DNA of 64,000 nt from Rhizobium sp. 16-449-1b (GCF_017741935.1 NZ_JAGHMH010000028.1:434001-498000), one strand, 5' to 3'; positions 1 through 9,008 are shown, numbered from the stretch's first letter. Numbers and translations are program-made. The notes: generated by a model not told the origin, from the letters alone.

Positions 1-801
1 CTTGCCGTCGTCGCCGGCTTCCACCTTGTAGACAGGCGAGTTGTCGAGCAACTTGGCGCCATGGCGTTCGGCTTCGTCGATATGCATCGAGCCGTCGTAC
101 TTGGCGCCGATCGGACAGACCGGGTTGCAGTTGTTATTGCCGGCGCAGACCGGGCGGTTGCCGTAGGGGCGCGAGGCGCGGCCGTGTGGCTCAAGAACCG
201 GGTTGAAGCCGCCGACCGAAAGCTTTTCAGCCAGCGTCGTGAACATGTAGCTGGAATTCAGCTGCTTCATCGGGAACGGCATGGAGCGCGGCGGCATCGG
301 GCCACCGCCCTGGCCGCTTTCGTCCTGACCGTCCGTGCCGGTCACGCCGAGTTCCAGCTCAGCCTTGTTGTAGTAGTCTTCGAGATCGTCATAGCCGATC
401 GGCCAGTCGCGACCGCGACCGTAAAGCGACTGGATCTTGAAGTCGTTGGGGATCATGCGCCAGAGCGCCGAGCCAAAGTGCCAGGTCGTGCCGCCGACAA
501 CGCGCAGGTAGGAGGTGTTGTATTTCACCGGGCCTTCGTATTGCAGGTAGTCGCCATAGGTCGACGGCGCCCAGGGCATGCTCGGGAAGGGGGAACCCGC
601 GCCCTGCAGCTTGGCGTTTGCCAGCGAGAGCTTGACCGGAGCATTGCGGAAGGTCTCGACGATCTCGCGGCGATCGACACGCGGGCCGGCTTCGAGAATG
701 ATCACCTTCTTGCCGGCCTTGGCGAGCTGCGCGGCGACGATGCCGCCCATGACACCCGATCCGATGACGATCAGGTCCGCATCATATGCGTCGTTTGCCA
801 T
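1..801 (-). CDS. GMC-family FAD oxidoreductase, large dehydrogenase subunit (C-terminus cut by window edge)
   Basis: This is the catalytic flavoprotein of a membrane-associated sugar, polyol or gluconate dehydrogenase. The frame opens with ATG at 801 and runs off the window at base 1, so only about 267 residues are present. Near the N-terminus (residues 10-24) is the dinucleotide-binding motif IVIGSGVMGG, the FAD site of GMC oxidoreductases, followed by an RVVGGTTWHF segment typical of the family. A cysteine cluster (CAGNNNCNPVCPIGAKY) resembles the cysteine-containing region of fructose and gluconate dehydrogenase large subunits. The two genes upstream on the same strand encode the matching small subunit and triheme cytochrome c, so a periplasm-facing, quinone-reducing complex is inferred. 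The substrate cannot be read from the sequence. Confidence 0.88.
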   Translation of the reverse strand, partial: MANDAYDADLIVIGSGVMGGIVAAQLAKAGKKVIILEAGPRVDRREIVETFRNAPVKLSLANAKLQGAGSPFPSMPWAPSTYGDYLQYEGPVKYNTSYLRVVGGTTWHFGSALWRMIPNDFKIQSLYGRGRDWPIGYDDLEDYYNKAELELGVTGTDGQDESGQGGGPMPPRSMPFPMKQLNSSYMFTTLAEKLSVGGFNPVLEPHGRASRPYGNRPVCAGNNNCNPVCPIGAKYDGSMHIDEAERHGAKLLDNSPVYKVEAGDDGK

Positions 802-814
802 TGTCTTTATCCTG

Positions 815-1342
815 TCAGATCTTGCTGCCGGGCTTCGGTCCCCAGGCGTTCGGGCCGGGACCGTAGGTCGGAGTGGGAAGGAGGCCCTTGGTCGGGCGGT
901 ACATGAGCGATTTCTCGTAGGTGATGAGCTCCGCGTCCTGCGGTTCCCCGACCACGCCGAGATACCAGGCGGAGACGATCTTCGCGGAAGTCTTCATCTC
1001 AGGTTCGGCGGGCTTCGTCGCGAGAAAGCCATCCATGTCCTTGGCGCCCGACTGGCTCACGGCCTGCTGCAAGGCGGCGATATCGGCCTTCAGCGTCGCG
1101 CTGCGCTTGGAGAGTGCTGCGAAGAAGCGTCCGCCGAGCACCGGATCGAGCTCATATCCGGTCAGGAATTCAGAGAGCTTGGTAAAGCCCTGCACATCGT
1201 CATCGGCTGCGAACGCCGATACGGGTGCCGCGAAAGAGGAGAGGACTGACAGTCCTCCAACGGCCACGGTGGCGCGCAGGAGGTCTCGGCGGTGGAGGGG
1301 GCGGCTCATGAGAGAGCCCGCATTATGCTGGTCGATTGGCAT
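815..1342 (-). CDS. Tat-exported small subunit of three-subunit sugar/gluconate dehydrogenase
   Basis: The 175-residue product carries a twin-arginine signal (HRRDLLRATVAVGG, residues about 18-31) and an AFA cleavage region near residue 45. The mature part is a short helical domain of the sorbitol/gluconate dehydrogenase small-subunit type, ending in a Pro/Gly-rich tail. In this enzyme class the small subunit lets the cofactor-loaded flavoprotein ride through the Tat system, which fits the absence of a signal peptide on the neighbouring large subunit. The start at 1342 is preceded by GAGG at suitable spacing; an internal ATG at 1309 would still keep the Tat motif. It lies 13 bases from the large-subunit gene and 50 bases from the cytochrome gene, in one operon. 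Family assignment is by pattern and context. Confidence 0.82.
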   Translation of the reverse strand: MPIDQHNAGSLMSRPLHRRDLLRATVAVGGLSVLSSFAAPVSAFAADDDVQGFTKLSEFLTGYELDPVLGGRFFAALSKRSATLKADIAALQQAVSQSGAKDMDGFLATKPAEPEMKTSAKIVSAWYLGVVGEPQDAELITYEKSLMYRPTKGLLPTPTYGPGPNAWGPKPGSKI

Positions 1343-1392
1343 CGCTGATATCCTCGATGAGGCAGTCAGAACTGGGAGAAAGGGTGAAACGA

Positions 1393-2862
1393 TCAGGCGT
1401 GGGCCGGCTGCCGCCTGCGGCGGGCAACGAGCAGCGCGATGACGAGCGCGACAAGGATCAACGCCACGACGACTGCCGGCACGATGAACGGCGCGACCGC
1501 GGCCAGCAACGGCTTCTCTCCGCCTTCGCGAACACGCAGGACATCCGCGGCGGTGACGGTCACCTTGCCGTTGCCGAAATGACCAAGCACATAGTTGCTG
1601 ACATCGGCGACGTCCTTGTCGGAGAGACGATCCGTGTAGGAAGCGTTCTCGCCGAAGGCCGGCATGAATGTCGGGACGCCGTCGATCGTGCGCGACAGGC
1701 CGAACAGGATCGTTGCGATCAGGTTGTCCGGGTTGTTGCCGCCGGTCGCGGTGTTGTGGAAGAGCGAAGGATAGTGGTCGTTGCCCTCGCCATCAACCTG
1801 ATGGCAGGCGGCACACGAACCGCTGAAGATATGGAAGCCTTTCTCGGTCACGGCCTGGCCAGGCAGGCCGCGCAGATCGAGTTCCGCCGTGGAGGGCTCA
1901 CCGACATCGTAGCGCGGCGTGGCTTCGCCCGTCGTGATCGGCTTCGTGTCCCTCAGGTAGACGACGAGCGCCTTGAGGTCGGCCTCGGTTAGGTGCTGCA
2001 TGCTGTGTTCGATGGCTTCCGCCATCGGGCCGGCGGCCTGCGCCTTACCGGCGACGTGGCCGGTGCGCAGATACTGAACGAGTTCCTCGTCGGACCAGCC
2101 GCCGATGCCATCAACCTTGTCGGAGGTGATGTTCGGTGCAAACCAGGAGCCGATGGAGGCGCCCGAAAGCGCCTGGCTTCCGCTCTCTGCCATGAAGAGA
2201 TTGCGCGGCGTGTGGCAGGTGCTGCAGTGCTCAAGAGCCTCGGCCAGATAGGCGCCGCGGTTCCATTCGGCGGACTTGGATGCATCCGGCTGGAAGCGGT
2301 CCTTATCGAGGAAGAGCAGGTTCCACACGGACATGGAGGCGCGGATGCTGAATGGGAACGGCAGCGCGGTCTTCTCCGGCGCGTGATCGATCGGTTTCAC
2401 ATCCTGCATGAAATAGGCGTAGAGCGCCGACATGTCCTCGTCGGAGATCTTGGCGTAGGCCGTGTAAGGCATCGCCGGATAAAGATGGCTGCCATCCTTT
2501 GCAACGCCGTCGCGAACAGCGCGCGCGAAGTCTTCTTCGCTGTAGGTGCCGATGCCGTCGGTTTTGGATGGCGTGATGTTGGTCGAGAAAATCTTGCCGA
2601 GCGGAGATTCGATCGCATAGCCGCCGGCAAAGGGCTGTCCCGAGTTCGGGGCGGTGTGGCAAGCGGCACAGTCCGCCGCGGTCGCGAGGTAACGTCCCCT
2701 CGTAATCAGGTCGTTTTGCGTCGCGGTCTGATCTTGCGCCGAGGCTGCGCCGGTGATCGACACCAGCGCGGACAGACAGAGTGCGATTGACCGCAGGCGT
2801 TTGAATTGGGGTCGAGAGATAGCGGTGTGCAAATGCATTATCGACGTGCTTTCATCAAGCAT
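1393..2862 (-). CDS. Triheme cytochrome c subunit of membrane-bound dehydrogenase
   Basis: The product of about 489 residues has an N-terminal secretion signal and three c-type heme motifs: CAACH at about 65-69, CSTCH at 213-217 and CAACH at 350-354. A C-terminal hydrophobic segment (about 457-480) followed by RRRR anchors it in the membrane. This is the layout of the cytochrome subunits of gluconate, fructose and alcohol dehydrogenases, which pass electrons from the flavin to ubiquinone. It is the first gene of the three-gene operon with the Tat small subunit and the GMC subunit. The first ATG has no clear ribosome site; an in-frame ATG at 2838 would give a more conventional signal peptide and may be the true start. 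Confidence 0.9.
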   Translation of the reverse strand: MLDESTSIMHLHTAISRPQFKRLRSIALCLSALVSITGAASAQDQTATQNDLITRGRYLATAADCAACHTAPNSGQPFAGGYAIESPLGKIFSTNITPSKTDGIGTYSEEDFARAVRDGVAKDGSHLYPAMPYTAYAKISDEDMSALYAYFMQDVKPIDHAPEKTALPFPFSIRASMSVWNLLFLDKDRFQPDASKSAEWNRGAYLAEALEHCSTCHTPRNLFMAESGSQALSGASIGSWFAPNITSDKVDGIGGWSDEELVQYLRTGHVAGKAQAAGPMAEAIEHSMQHLTEADLKALVVYLRDTKPITTGEATPRYDVGEPSTAELDLRGLPGQAVTEKGFHIFSGSCAACHQVDGEGNDHYPSLFHNTATGGNNPDNLIATILFGLSRTIDGVPTFMPAFGENASYTDRLSDKDVADVSNYVLGHFGNGKVTVTAADVLRVREGGEKPLLAAVAPFIVPAVVVALILVALVIALLVARRRRQPAHA

Positions 2863-3129
2863 GAATAAACGACAACAGGCTTTGCATCACCTCCCACGAG
2901 CGTAGCCAATCCACGTCGCCGCGAGGCTGAATGCGACAAGCGCCGCTCAAAGCCAATGTTAGTAAGGCAAACTACTGAAGTTGCTTTACAAATTCACTCT
3001 AAATGAGGATATGACTTTATGCGTCGATCTGTCACGTTCGCGACTTGGCAATCGTCATAACCGCGCTATGCTGCGTTTGAAAATCAATTTGTCATACAAA
3101 CAGTTTTCACAGAAAATGAAAGCTCAGCA

Positions 3130-4035
3130 GTGAAATTCGACCTAATCGATTTGCGTATGTTCCTGGCTGCCGTTGATGGCGGCAGTTTGACCGCTGCCGC
3201 CAGGCGGAACAATGTCGTCGTGGCGGCTGTCAGCGCGCGTCTCAGGAGGCTGGAAGAGGCTTTTGATCTCGAGCTCTTCGAGCGCACGGGGCGAGGGATC
3301 AAGCCGACTTTGGCGGGCGAGATGCTGGCGAGCCACGCCCGCCAGATCCTCGACGATACCCGCCGGATCGAGGCCGATCTCGACGCCTTTGCGGATGGCC
3401 GCAGCGGCCATGTCCGGTTGCTGTCGAATACCAATATGCTGGCCGAACATTTGCCGCAGGCGCTTGGCGCCTTCCTTGCCGCAAGCCCGGATATCAGTGT
3501 CAGCGTCGAGGACAAGCCGAGCCTTGAGGCCGTGAAGTTGCTGAAACAGGGGCAGGCCGATATCGCCATCGTTGCCTCCTCGGCGGATATGACCGGGCTT
3601 GAGCGCTTTCGCTTCGTTCCGGATCGGCTGGTGCTGATCGCGCCGCGCGACCTGGATGTGCCATCCGATGCAGTCGCGTTTCCGCGCATCCTGGATTTCA
3701 AGCTGATTGGCCAGCAAGGCAATCCGGCCTTGATGCAGTTTCTCGAGCGTCACGCGAACGAGCTCGGGCGCACGCCGCATTTCCGGATGCTGATTGCCGG
3801 ATTTGAGGCAACCTGCCGCGTCGTCGAACAGGGTGCCGGCGTATCGATCATTCCCGAGAGCGCCGCGCGACGTTATGCGCATTTCATGGATTTCAAGGTG
3901 GTGCCGATCGCGGAGCCTTGGGCGGACCGCGAACTCTACGTTTGCGTCAGAAACGAGATGCAGCTTCCGGGCTATGCAAGGATGCTGCTCGCACACCTGA
4001 GGCAGTACGTGCGGACGTTTGACGATGGCTGCTGA
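3130..4035 (+). CDS. LysR-family transcriptional regulator
   Basis: The 301-residue protein has the usual LysR N-terminal winged helix (residues about 1-60: FDLIDLRMFLAAVDGGSLTAAARR, then the wing) and a periplasmic-binding-protein-like effector domain (about 90-295). The start is GTG at 3130. It is transcribed divergently from the triheme cytochrome operon across a 267-base gap, the classical arrangement for a LysR activator of its neighbour, so control of the dehydrogenase operon is the working inference. The ligand is unknown. The intervening gap is AT-richer than the surroundings but no single operator could be assigned with confidence. Confidence 0.9.
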   Translation: MKFDLIDLRMFLAAVDGGSLTAAARRNNVVVAAVSARLRRLEEAFDLELFERTGRGIKPTLAGEMLASHARQILDDTRRIEADLDAFADGRSGHVRLLSNTNMLAEHLPQALGAFLAASPDISVSVEDKPSLEAVKLLKQGQADIAIVASSADMTGLERFRFVPDRLVLIAPRDLDVPSDAVAFPRILDFKLIGQQGNPALMQFLERHANELGRTPHFRMLIAGFEATCRVVEQGAGVSIIPESAARRYAHFMDFKVVPIAEPWADRELYVCVRNEMQLPGYARMLLAHLRQYVRTFDDGC

Positions 4036-4070
4036 AAGCCGCCGTCATCTCTTCGGCGCGGATATTGGGT

Positions 4071-4358
4071 TTAATGAAGCGTCAGCGTCTCTGGACGATG
4101 CGGGTCGCGGAATCGGAATTGCTCGATCAGCGTCATGGCTTGCTGCAGCAGGAATTCGGCGGCCTTAAGATCAGTGTTGGCGAGACCATGCACGCTGCCG
4201 CGAATGGTCAGCGCCAGGTTACCCGAGCTCGCGGCGAAGCTGGCGTTGCCTTCTATCAATGCCTCCTTGGCACTGGTCTCAAGCGCATCGGCAACGGCCG
4301 CCAGTATGTCCTGCCGTTCGCGGACACTCATTTGCACAATGGTCTTGGATCCCTTCAT
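4071..4358 (-). CDS. Small hypothetical protein, 95 residues
   Basis: The frame encodes a soluble, mostly helical 95-residue protein with no signal peptide or recognised motif; the central part is rich in Ala, Leu and Ser. A GGGAAGGGGG stretch upstream of the ATG could serve as a ribosome site, though its spacing is slightly long. It lies tail to tail with the preceding LysR gene. No function can be offered. Competing frames on the plus strand over the same bases look like shadows because they are rich in Arg and low in hydrophobic periodicity. Confidence 0.45.
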   Translation of the reverse strand: MKGSKTIVQMSVRERQDILAAVADALETSAKEALIEGNASFAASSGNLALTIRGSVHGLANTDLKAAEFLLQQAMTLIEQFRFRDPHRPETLTLH

Positions 4359-4724
4359 GATGGACGACCCCCTTCCCTGAAAGGCGCGCGCTGATAGCAG
4401 CCAATAATGCTTGATGTAGGCGCAATCGCCGGTTCATCAATGCACCCTCTTTTCTCCCTGAGCGCGTCGGCGAAGACCGGACGGCAACGGTGGCGTTGTT
4501 TGCTAGGTCATCGGTCATTTCGCCAACTCATGAGCCGCAGACATAACTCCATGCAGAAATGGTGATCTAATGCCATCCCAGCACCGGTGCTACCTTAACG
4601 GCGCGGGAGTATTCGGCGCCTTTGAGCCATGAGCGATGCATCTCAACCTCTGCTCCGAGGCGCCATAGGCACTTCCTGTTTATACCGATGTGAGACGGCC
4701 AAGGTCGTCCTTAAGGAGCGTAAA
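4359..4724. other. Intergenic region without a convincing gene
   Basis: No reading frame here has coding character. It contains a 12-base perfect palindrome, AGCACCGGTGCT at 4580-4591, about 135 bases before the aldo/keto reductase start, which could be an operator. A longer in-frame extension of the reductase back to 4629 exists but has no ribosome site and no family similarity. Confidence 0.5.
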
Positions 4725-5714
4725 ATGCAAAAGCGGATACTTGGAAAAAGCGGACTAGAGGTCTCTGCGCTTGGCTTCGGCTGCATGGGCCTGAACTTCA
4801 GCTATAGCCATGCGCTGAGCACCCAGGAGAGCGTGACGCTGGTGCGCCAGGCAGTCGAGCGCGGCGTGACGTTCTTCGACACCGCCGAGGTCTATGGGCC
4901 TTACACCAACGAAGAGATCGTCGGCGAGGCGCTCCGGCCGATGCGTGATCGGGTGGTGATCGCCACGAAGTTCGGCTTCAATATCGTCGATGGCAAGATG
5001 GCCGGCGTCAACAGCCGCCCCGAGCAGATCCGCAAGGCGGCCGAAGGTTCGCTCAAGCGCCTCGGCGTCGATGTCATCGACCTGCTCTACCAGCACCGCG
5101 TCGACCCCAACGTGCCGATCGAGGACGTGGCCGGCACGGTCAAGGATCTGATCGCGGAAGGCAAGGTGAAGCACTTCGGCATGTCCGAGCCGGGCGCACA
5201 GACGGTCCGCCGCGCCCATGCGGTGCAGCCGGTCGCCGCGCTGCAGAACGAATATTCGCTGTGGACGCGCGGGCCGGAGACCAACGGCATTCTCGAAGCC
5301 TGCGAGGAACTTGGCATTGCGCTGGTGGCCTATAGCCCGCTCGGCAAGGGCTTCTTGACGGGCGCCATGAACAAGGACACGAAGATCGGCGAAGGCGATT
5401 TCCGCAAGATGCTGCCGCGCTTCACGCCCGAGGCGATGGAGAAGAACCAGGCGCTGATCGATCTTCTGAAGCGCATCGCCGAAGACAAGAAGGCGACGCC
5501 GGCGCAGATCGCACTAGCTTGGTTGCTGGCCCGGAAGCCCTGGATCGTCCCGATCCCCGGCACGACGAAGCTGCATCGTCTCGAGGAAAACCTCGGCGCG
5601 GCTGACGTGGCACTGAGCGCCGACGATCTCGCGCAGATCGAGACCGCCGCAGCCGCCATTCAGGTCGAGGGCGAGCGTTATCCGGAGCAGTTGATGAAGA
5701 CGACCGGTCTCTGA
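4725..5714 (+). CDS. Aldo/keto reductase (oxidoreductase of the AKR superfamily)
   Basis: The 329-residue TIM-barrel NADPH reductase opens with MQKRILGKSGLEVSALGFGCMG, the classic start of the family. The catalytic tetrad is visible: Asp52 and Tyr57 in DTAEVYGP, Lys82 in ATKFGF, and the His of YQHR. The C-terminal part has the NADP-binding IPGTTK segment. The start at 4725 is chosen because AAGGAGCG lies just upstream and the family start aligns there; an earlier ATG adds 32 residues of no similarity. It most resembles aldo/keto reductases acting on aldehydes or keto-sugars; the substrate is unknown. A bidirectional terminator follows. Confidence 0.93.
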   Translation: MQKRILGKSGLEVSALGFGCMGLNFSYSHALSTQESVTLVRQAVERGVTFFDTAEVYGPYTNEEIVGEALRPMRDRVVIATKFGFNIVDGKMAGVNSRPEQIRKAAEGSLKRLGVDVIDLLYQHRVDPNVPIEDVAGTVKDLIAEGKVKHFGMSEPGAQTVRRAHAVQPVAALQNEYSLWTRGPETNGILEACEELGIALVAYSPLGKGFLTGAMNKDTKIGEGDFRKMLPRFTPEAMEKNQALIDLLKRIAEDKKATPAQIALAWLLARKPWIVPIPGTTKLHRLEENLGAADVALSADDLAQIETAAAAIQVEGERYPEQLMKTTGL

Positions 5715-5738
5715 GATACAAGCCCGGAATTGGAACTT

Positions 5739-5770
5739 GAAAACGGCGCGCCCTCGGGTGCGCCGTTTTC
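5739..5770. terminator. Bidirectional rho-independent terminator
   Basis: GAAAACGGCGC at 5739-5749 pairs with GCGCCGTTTTC at 5760-5770. The arms carry A and T runs on their outer sides, so the hairpin works for both the plus-strand aldo/keto reductase and the converging minus-strand LysR gene. Confidence 0.85.
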
Positions 5771-5793
5771 GCATGGTTGGCAGACGCTTGCGG

Positions 5794-6687
5794 CTAGATC
5801 CTTTCGGCGAGAAAGTCGATCAGAGCCCGGATTCGGCTCGCAAGGTGCGGATGGCCGGGATAGACGGCGTGGATATGCTCGATATCACCAGGGTTGAACG
5901 CTTCCAGCACCGGCACAAGACGACCTTCGTCGATATGGTCCTGCACGTGAAAAGTCCCCACCCGGATCAGCCCGACGCCCGCGAGGCAGAGACTGCGAAT
6001 GGTCGGCCCGTTGTTCACTTCGACATTGCCGTGGACTGCCTTTGAAAAGGTCTGCCCGGTTGCTGGATCCCTAAACGGCCACTCTTCCCAAGTCTGACGG
6101 AAGTTGAATGTCATGCAGTTGTGCCGGTCGAGATCCGCAGGCTTCTCGGGATTTCCCATGCGCTCGAGATAGCTGGGCGTCGCCACGACCACGCGTCGGC
6201 TGTCCATCAGCTTGCGGGCCTTCAGCGAGGTGTCCCGGAGATTGCCCGAGCGGATCGCGACATCGGCGCGCTCCTCGACGATGTCGATGATCCCATCGGT
6301 CAACGAAAGGTCGAGCTGGACGTTCGGGTAGCGGGCCAGGAACTCCGGTACAAGCGGGACGACATGGCGAACGCCGAAGGCGACCGAAGCGCTCACCCGC
6401 AGACGTCCGCGCGGCGCGGCTTCGCCGCCTGTCGAGACGATTTGCTCGGCCTCCTTGATGTCTTCAAGAATGCGCTGCGCGCGCTCGAGATAGACCTCGC
6501 CCTCCGGCGTCAACTGCAGGCTGCGCGTGGTTCGGACCACCAGGCGGGTCTTCAAGCGCTCTTCCAGCCGGCTCACCAGCTTGCTGACCGCCGAAGGCGA
6601 CATGCGCAGCAGGCGTCCCGCCGCCGAAAAGCTCTGCAGCTTCGCGGTATGCACGAAGACTTCCATCTCGCCGACGGTGTTATCCAC
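5794..6687 (-). CDS. LysR-family transcriptional regulator
   Basis: The 297-residue protein has a typical LysR helix-turn-helix (EVFVHTAKLQSFSAAGRLLR, residues about 9-28, then SPSAVSKLVSRLEERL) and an effector domain of the CrgA/DsdC-like group. It is divergent from an MFS efflux gene with 130 bases between, and a perfect 13-base palindrome sits just upstream of its own start. Control of the neighbouring MFS/aldo-keto reductase operon and of itself is inferred. The effector is unknown. Confidence 0.92.
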   Translation of the reverse strand: MDNTVGEMEVFVHTAKLQSFSAAGRLLRMSPSAVSKLVSRLEERLKTRLVVRTTRSLQLTPEGEVYLERAQRILEDIKEAEQIVSTGGEAAPRGRLRVSASVAFGVRHVVPLVPEFLARYPNVQLDLSLTDGIIDIVEERADVAIRSGNLRDTSLKARKLMDSRRVVVATPSYLERMGNPEKPADLDRHNCMTFNFRQTWEEWPFRDPATGQTFSKAVHGNVEVNNGPTIRSLCLAGVGLIRVGTFHVQDHIDEGRLVPVLEAFNPGDIEHIHAVYPGHPHLASRIRALIDFLAERI

Positions 6688-6699
6688 TGCTCACCCCTG

Positions 6700-6712
6700 T
6701 GAATTAAATTCA
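6700..6712. promoter_or_regulatory. Palindrome TGAATTAAATTCA, candidate LysR operator
   Basis: A perfect 13-base inverted repeat (TGAATT-A-AATTCA) lies 13 bases upstream of the LysR start and about 106 bases upstream of the MFS start. Its position between divergent genes and its symmetry fit a LysR-type binding site; the role is inferred. Confidence 0.5.
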
Positions 6713-6817
6713 TAACTATTGAGGTAATGTAGCTGCTTATCGCGATAATGTCAGTGGTCCATATTCCAGCCATCCCAAATCGCCGCTTGTCCGGCATCGT
6801 CACTGGATGGATTCACA

Positions 6818-8011
6818 ATGCCCCTTGCCCTGTTTGCCTTAACGGTCGCTGCCTACGCGATCGGCACGACGGAGTTCGTCATCGTCGGGCTCCTGCCCAC
6901 CGTCGCCAATGATCTCAACATCGACCTGCCGCTCGCCGGCCTGATCGTCAGCGTCTACGCGCTCGGCGTCACCTTCGGTGCGCCTATCCTAACCGCGCTC
7001 ACCGGTCGTCTCGATCGCAAGCTGCTGCTTCTCGGCCTTATGGCGCTGTTCATTCTCGGCAATACGATGGCAGCGCTCAGCCCGGGCTACGCGCCTCTGC
7101 TTGTCGCCCGCGTTCTCTCCGCCTTCGCTCACGGCGTCTTCTTCTCCGTCGGCTCGACCATCGCGGCCGATCTCGTTCCTGAGAACAAGCGCGCCTCGGC
7201 GATAGCCATGATGTTCATGGGCTTGACGGTCGCGATCGTAACCGGCGTTCCGCTCGGCACGCTCATCGGCCAAACCTTCGGCTGGCGCGCGACATTCGCG
7301 GCTGTCGCCGGCCTCGGTGTCATCGCCTTCGCGGGTCTGTGGATGCTCCTGCCGACAAACCTCAAGAAGGCGCCGGCGGCAACGATCGGCGAGCAGGTGA
7401 AGGTTCTCGGCAGCGGCCGTCTCCTGATCGTCTTCGCCATGACTGCTCTCGGTTACGGCGGCACCTTCGTCACCTTCACCTTCCTGGCCTCCATCCTTGA
7501 GCAGGTCACCGGCTTCCAGGCCTCCGCCGTCAGCCTGATCCTGGTGCTCTACGGCATCGCGATCGCCATCGGCAACATCGCCGGCGGGCGCCTCGCCAAC
7601 CGTGATCCGATCAAGGCTCTTGCATGGCTCTTCACCGCGCAGGCCGTCGTTCTCGCCATCTTCAGCTTTACCGCCGTGTCGCCATGGCTGACGATCCCAA
7701 CGCTGGCCGCCCTCGGCTTCCTGTCCTTCGCCAACGTGCCTGGCCTGCAGATCTATGTCGTGCAGCTCGCCGGCGTGGTTCGCCCGGCAGCGGTCGACGT
7801 CGCCTCGGCCTTGAACATCGCCGCCTTCAATCTCGGCATCGCGGCGGGCGCCTGGGTCGGCGGCCTCGTGGTTGCCTCGTCGCTCGGCCTTGGGGCCACG
7901 CCATGGGTCGGTGCCATCTTCGTCGTCGGCGCGCTCATTCTAACGCTCTGGAGCGGTTCGCTCGACCGCCGGACGCTTGCACCAACCAAGACCGCTGCTT
8001 CCGCGGCCTGA
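6818..8011 (+). CDS. MFS transporter, drug:H+ antiporter-1 (AraJ/YdhP-like) type
   Basis: The 397-residue protein has twelve predicted membrane segments. It begins LALFALTVAAYAIGTTEFVIVGLLP, the hallmark of the DHA1 sub-family that includes AraJ and YdhP. The loop between helices 2 and 3 has the GRLDRK motif (MFS motif A variant). These carriers export sugars, purine nucleosides or drugs. It is followed after 22 bases by an aldo/keto reductase, likely in the same transcript, with a divergent LysR regulator. The export substrate is unknown. Confidence 0.9.
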   Translation: MPLALFALTVAAYAIGTTEFVIVGLLPTVANDLNIDLPLAGLIVSVYALGVTFGAPILTALTGRLDRKLLLLGLMALFILGNTMAALSPGYAPLLVARVLSAFAHGVFFSVGSTIAADLVPENKRASAIAMMFMGLTVAIVTGVPLGTLIGQTFGWRATFAAVAGLGVIAFAGLWMLLPTNLKKAPAATIGEQVKVLGSGRLLIVFAMTALGYGGTFVTFTFLASILEQVTGFQASAVSLILVLYGIAIAIGNIAGGRLANRDPIKALAWLFTAQAVVLAIFSFTAVSPWLTIPTLAALGFLSFANVPGLQIYVVQLAGVVRPAAVDVASALNIAAFNLGIAAGAWVGGLVVASSLGLGATPWVGAIFVVGALILTLWSGSLDRRTLAPTKTAASAA

Positions 8012-8033
8012 TAGGATCGAAAGGAAACCCCTC

Positions 8034-8864
8034 ATGAAACTCGTCAACGCCAATGGCGCATCCATCCCGGCGCTCGGATTCGGCACGTTCCGTATGGAAG
8101 CCGCCGATACCGAGCGGATGGTCTCTCATGTGCTGAAGACCGGCTACCGCCACGTCGATACCGCGCAGATCTATGGCAACGAAGCCGCCGTAGGGCAGGG
8201 GATCGTGTTGTCGGGCGTGGCTCGCGCCGATATCTTTCTCACCACCAAGGTCTGGGTCGCGAACTACGAGCGAAGCGCCTTCCTGGCCTCCGTCGATGAA
8301 AGCCTGTCGAAGCTCAAGACCGACTATGTCGATCTTCTGTTACTGCATTGGCCGAACACCGCCGTCAGCCTGGAAGAGCAGATTGCCTCTTTGAATGAAG
8401 TCGCCAAGGCAGGCAAGGCACGCCACATCGGCGTCTCCAATTTCAACACGACGCTGATGAGGGATGCCGCGCGCCTCAGCGAACGGCCGCTCGCCAACAA
8501 TCAGGTCGAGTATCACCCCTATCTCGATCAGCGCCCGGTCATTGAGGCGGCGCGCGAGCTGGGCATGTCGCTCACCGCGTACTACGCGATGGCCGATGGC
8601 AAGGTTCTGAACGATCCTGTTCTGGGTGACATCGCGGCCGCACATGGCCGCTCGATCGCGCAGATCGTGCTTCGCTGGATCGTTCAGCAGGGCTTCGTCA
8701 CGCTGTCGAAGACCGTCTCGGAGACCCGCGCTGCCGAGAACGCCGCGATCTTCGATTTCGCTCTGAGCGATGAGGACATGGTGCGCATCCACGCGCTTGC
8801 GCAGGCCGGCGGCCGCATCGTCAGCCCCGATGGCCTGGCGCCTGAATGGGACTCTGCCGCCTAG
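8034..8864 (+). CDS. Aldo/keto reductase, 2,5-diketo-D-gluconate reductase type
   Basis: The 276-residue protein has the sequence pattern of the AKR5-type reductases: ALGFGTFRM near the N-terminus, GYRHVDTAQIYGNE with Asp42 and Tyr47, Lys72 in TTKVWV, and His105 in LLLHWP. The C-terminal NADPH segment (LSKTVSETRAAENAAIFDF) is present. The start at 8034 follows AGGAAACCCCTC. It would reduce keto-sugars or aldehydes in the cytoplasm with NADPH. It lies directly downstream of the MFS gene and upstream of the pqq operon. The assignment to diketogluconate is by resemblance only. Confidence 0.92.
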   Translation: MKLVNANGASIPALGFGTFRMEAADTERMVSHVLKTGYRHVDTAQIYGNEAAVGQGIVLSGVARADIFLTTKVWVANYERSAFLASVDESLSKLKTDYVDLLLLHWPNTAVSLEEQIASLNEVAKAGKARHIGVSNFNTTLMRDAARLSERPLANNQVEYHPYLDQRPVIEAARELGMSLTAYYAMADGKVLNDPVLGDIAAAHGRSIAQIVLRWIVQQGFVTLSKTVSETRAAENAAIFDFALSDEDMVRIHALAQAGGRIVSPDGLAPEWDSAA

Positions 8865-9008
8865 TCTTGCCGGTACGCCCGCCCGATCTCGCAATTGTGA
8901 TGGCTTTGCGACATTGGGCGGGCAGCCATGCTTAAAACGCTATTGCAGTGCAGCATCAGTGAGCCTAGGTGAACTCTTGTAGATAAACCAGCATGAATGG
9001 AGACACAC

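Noticed and set aside
61..906. Long plus-strand frames over the dehydrogenase operon (61-906, 1336-1992, 1993-2790)
   Set aside because: They are antisense shadows of the GMC, small-subunit and triheme cytochrome genes, rich in Arg/His and without family motifs.
4279..4518. 79-codon minus-strand frame overlapping the 95-residue hypothetical gene
   Set aside because: It overlaps in another frame, lacks a ribosome site and has non-coding composition.
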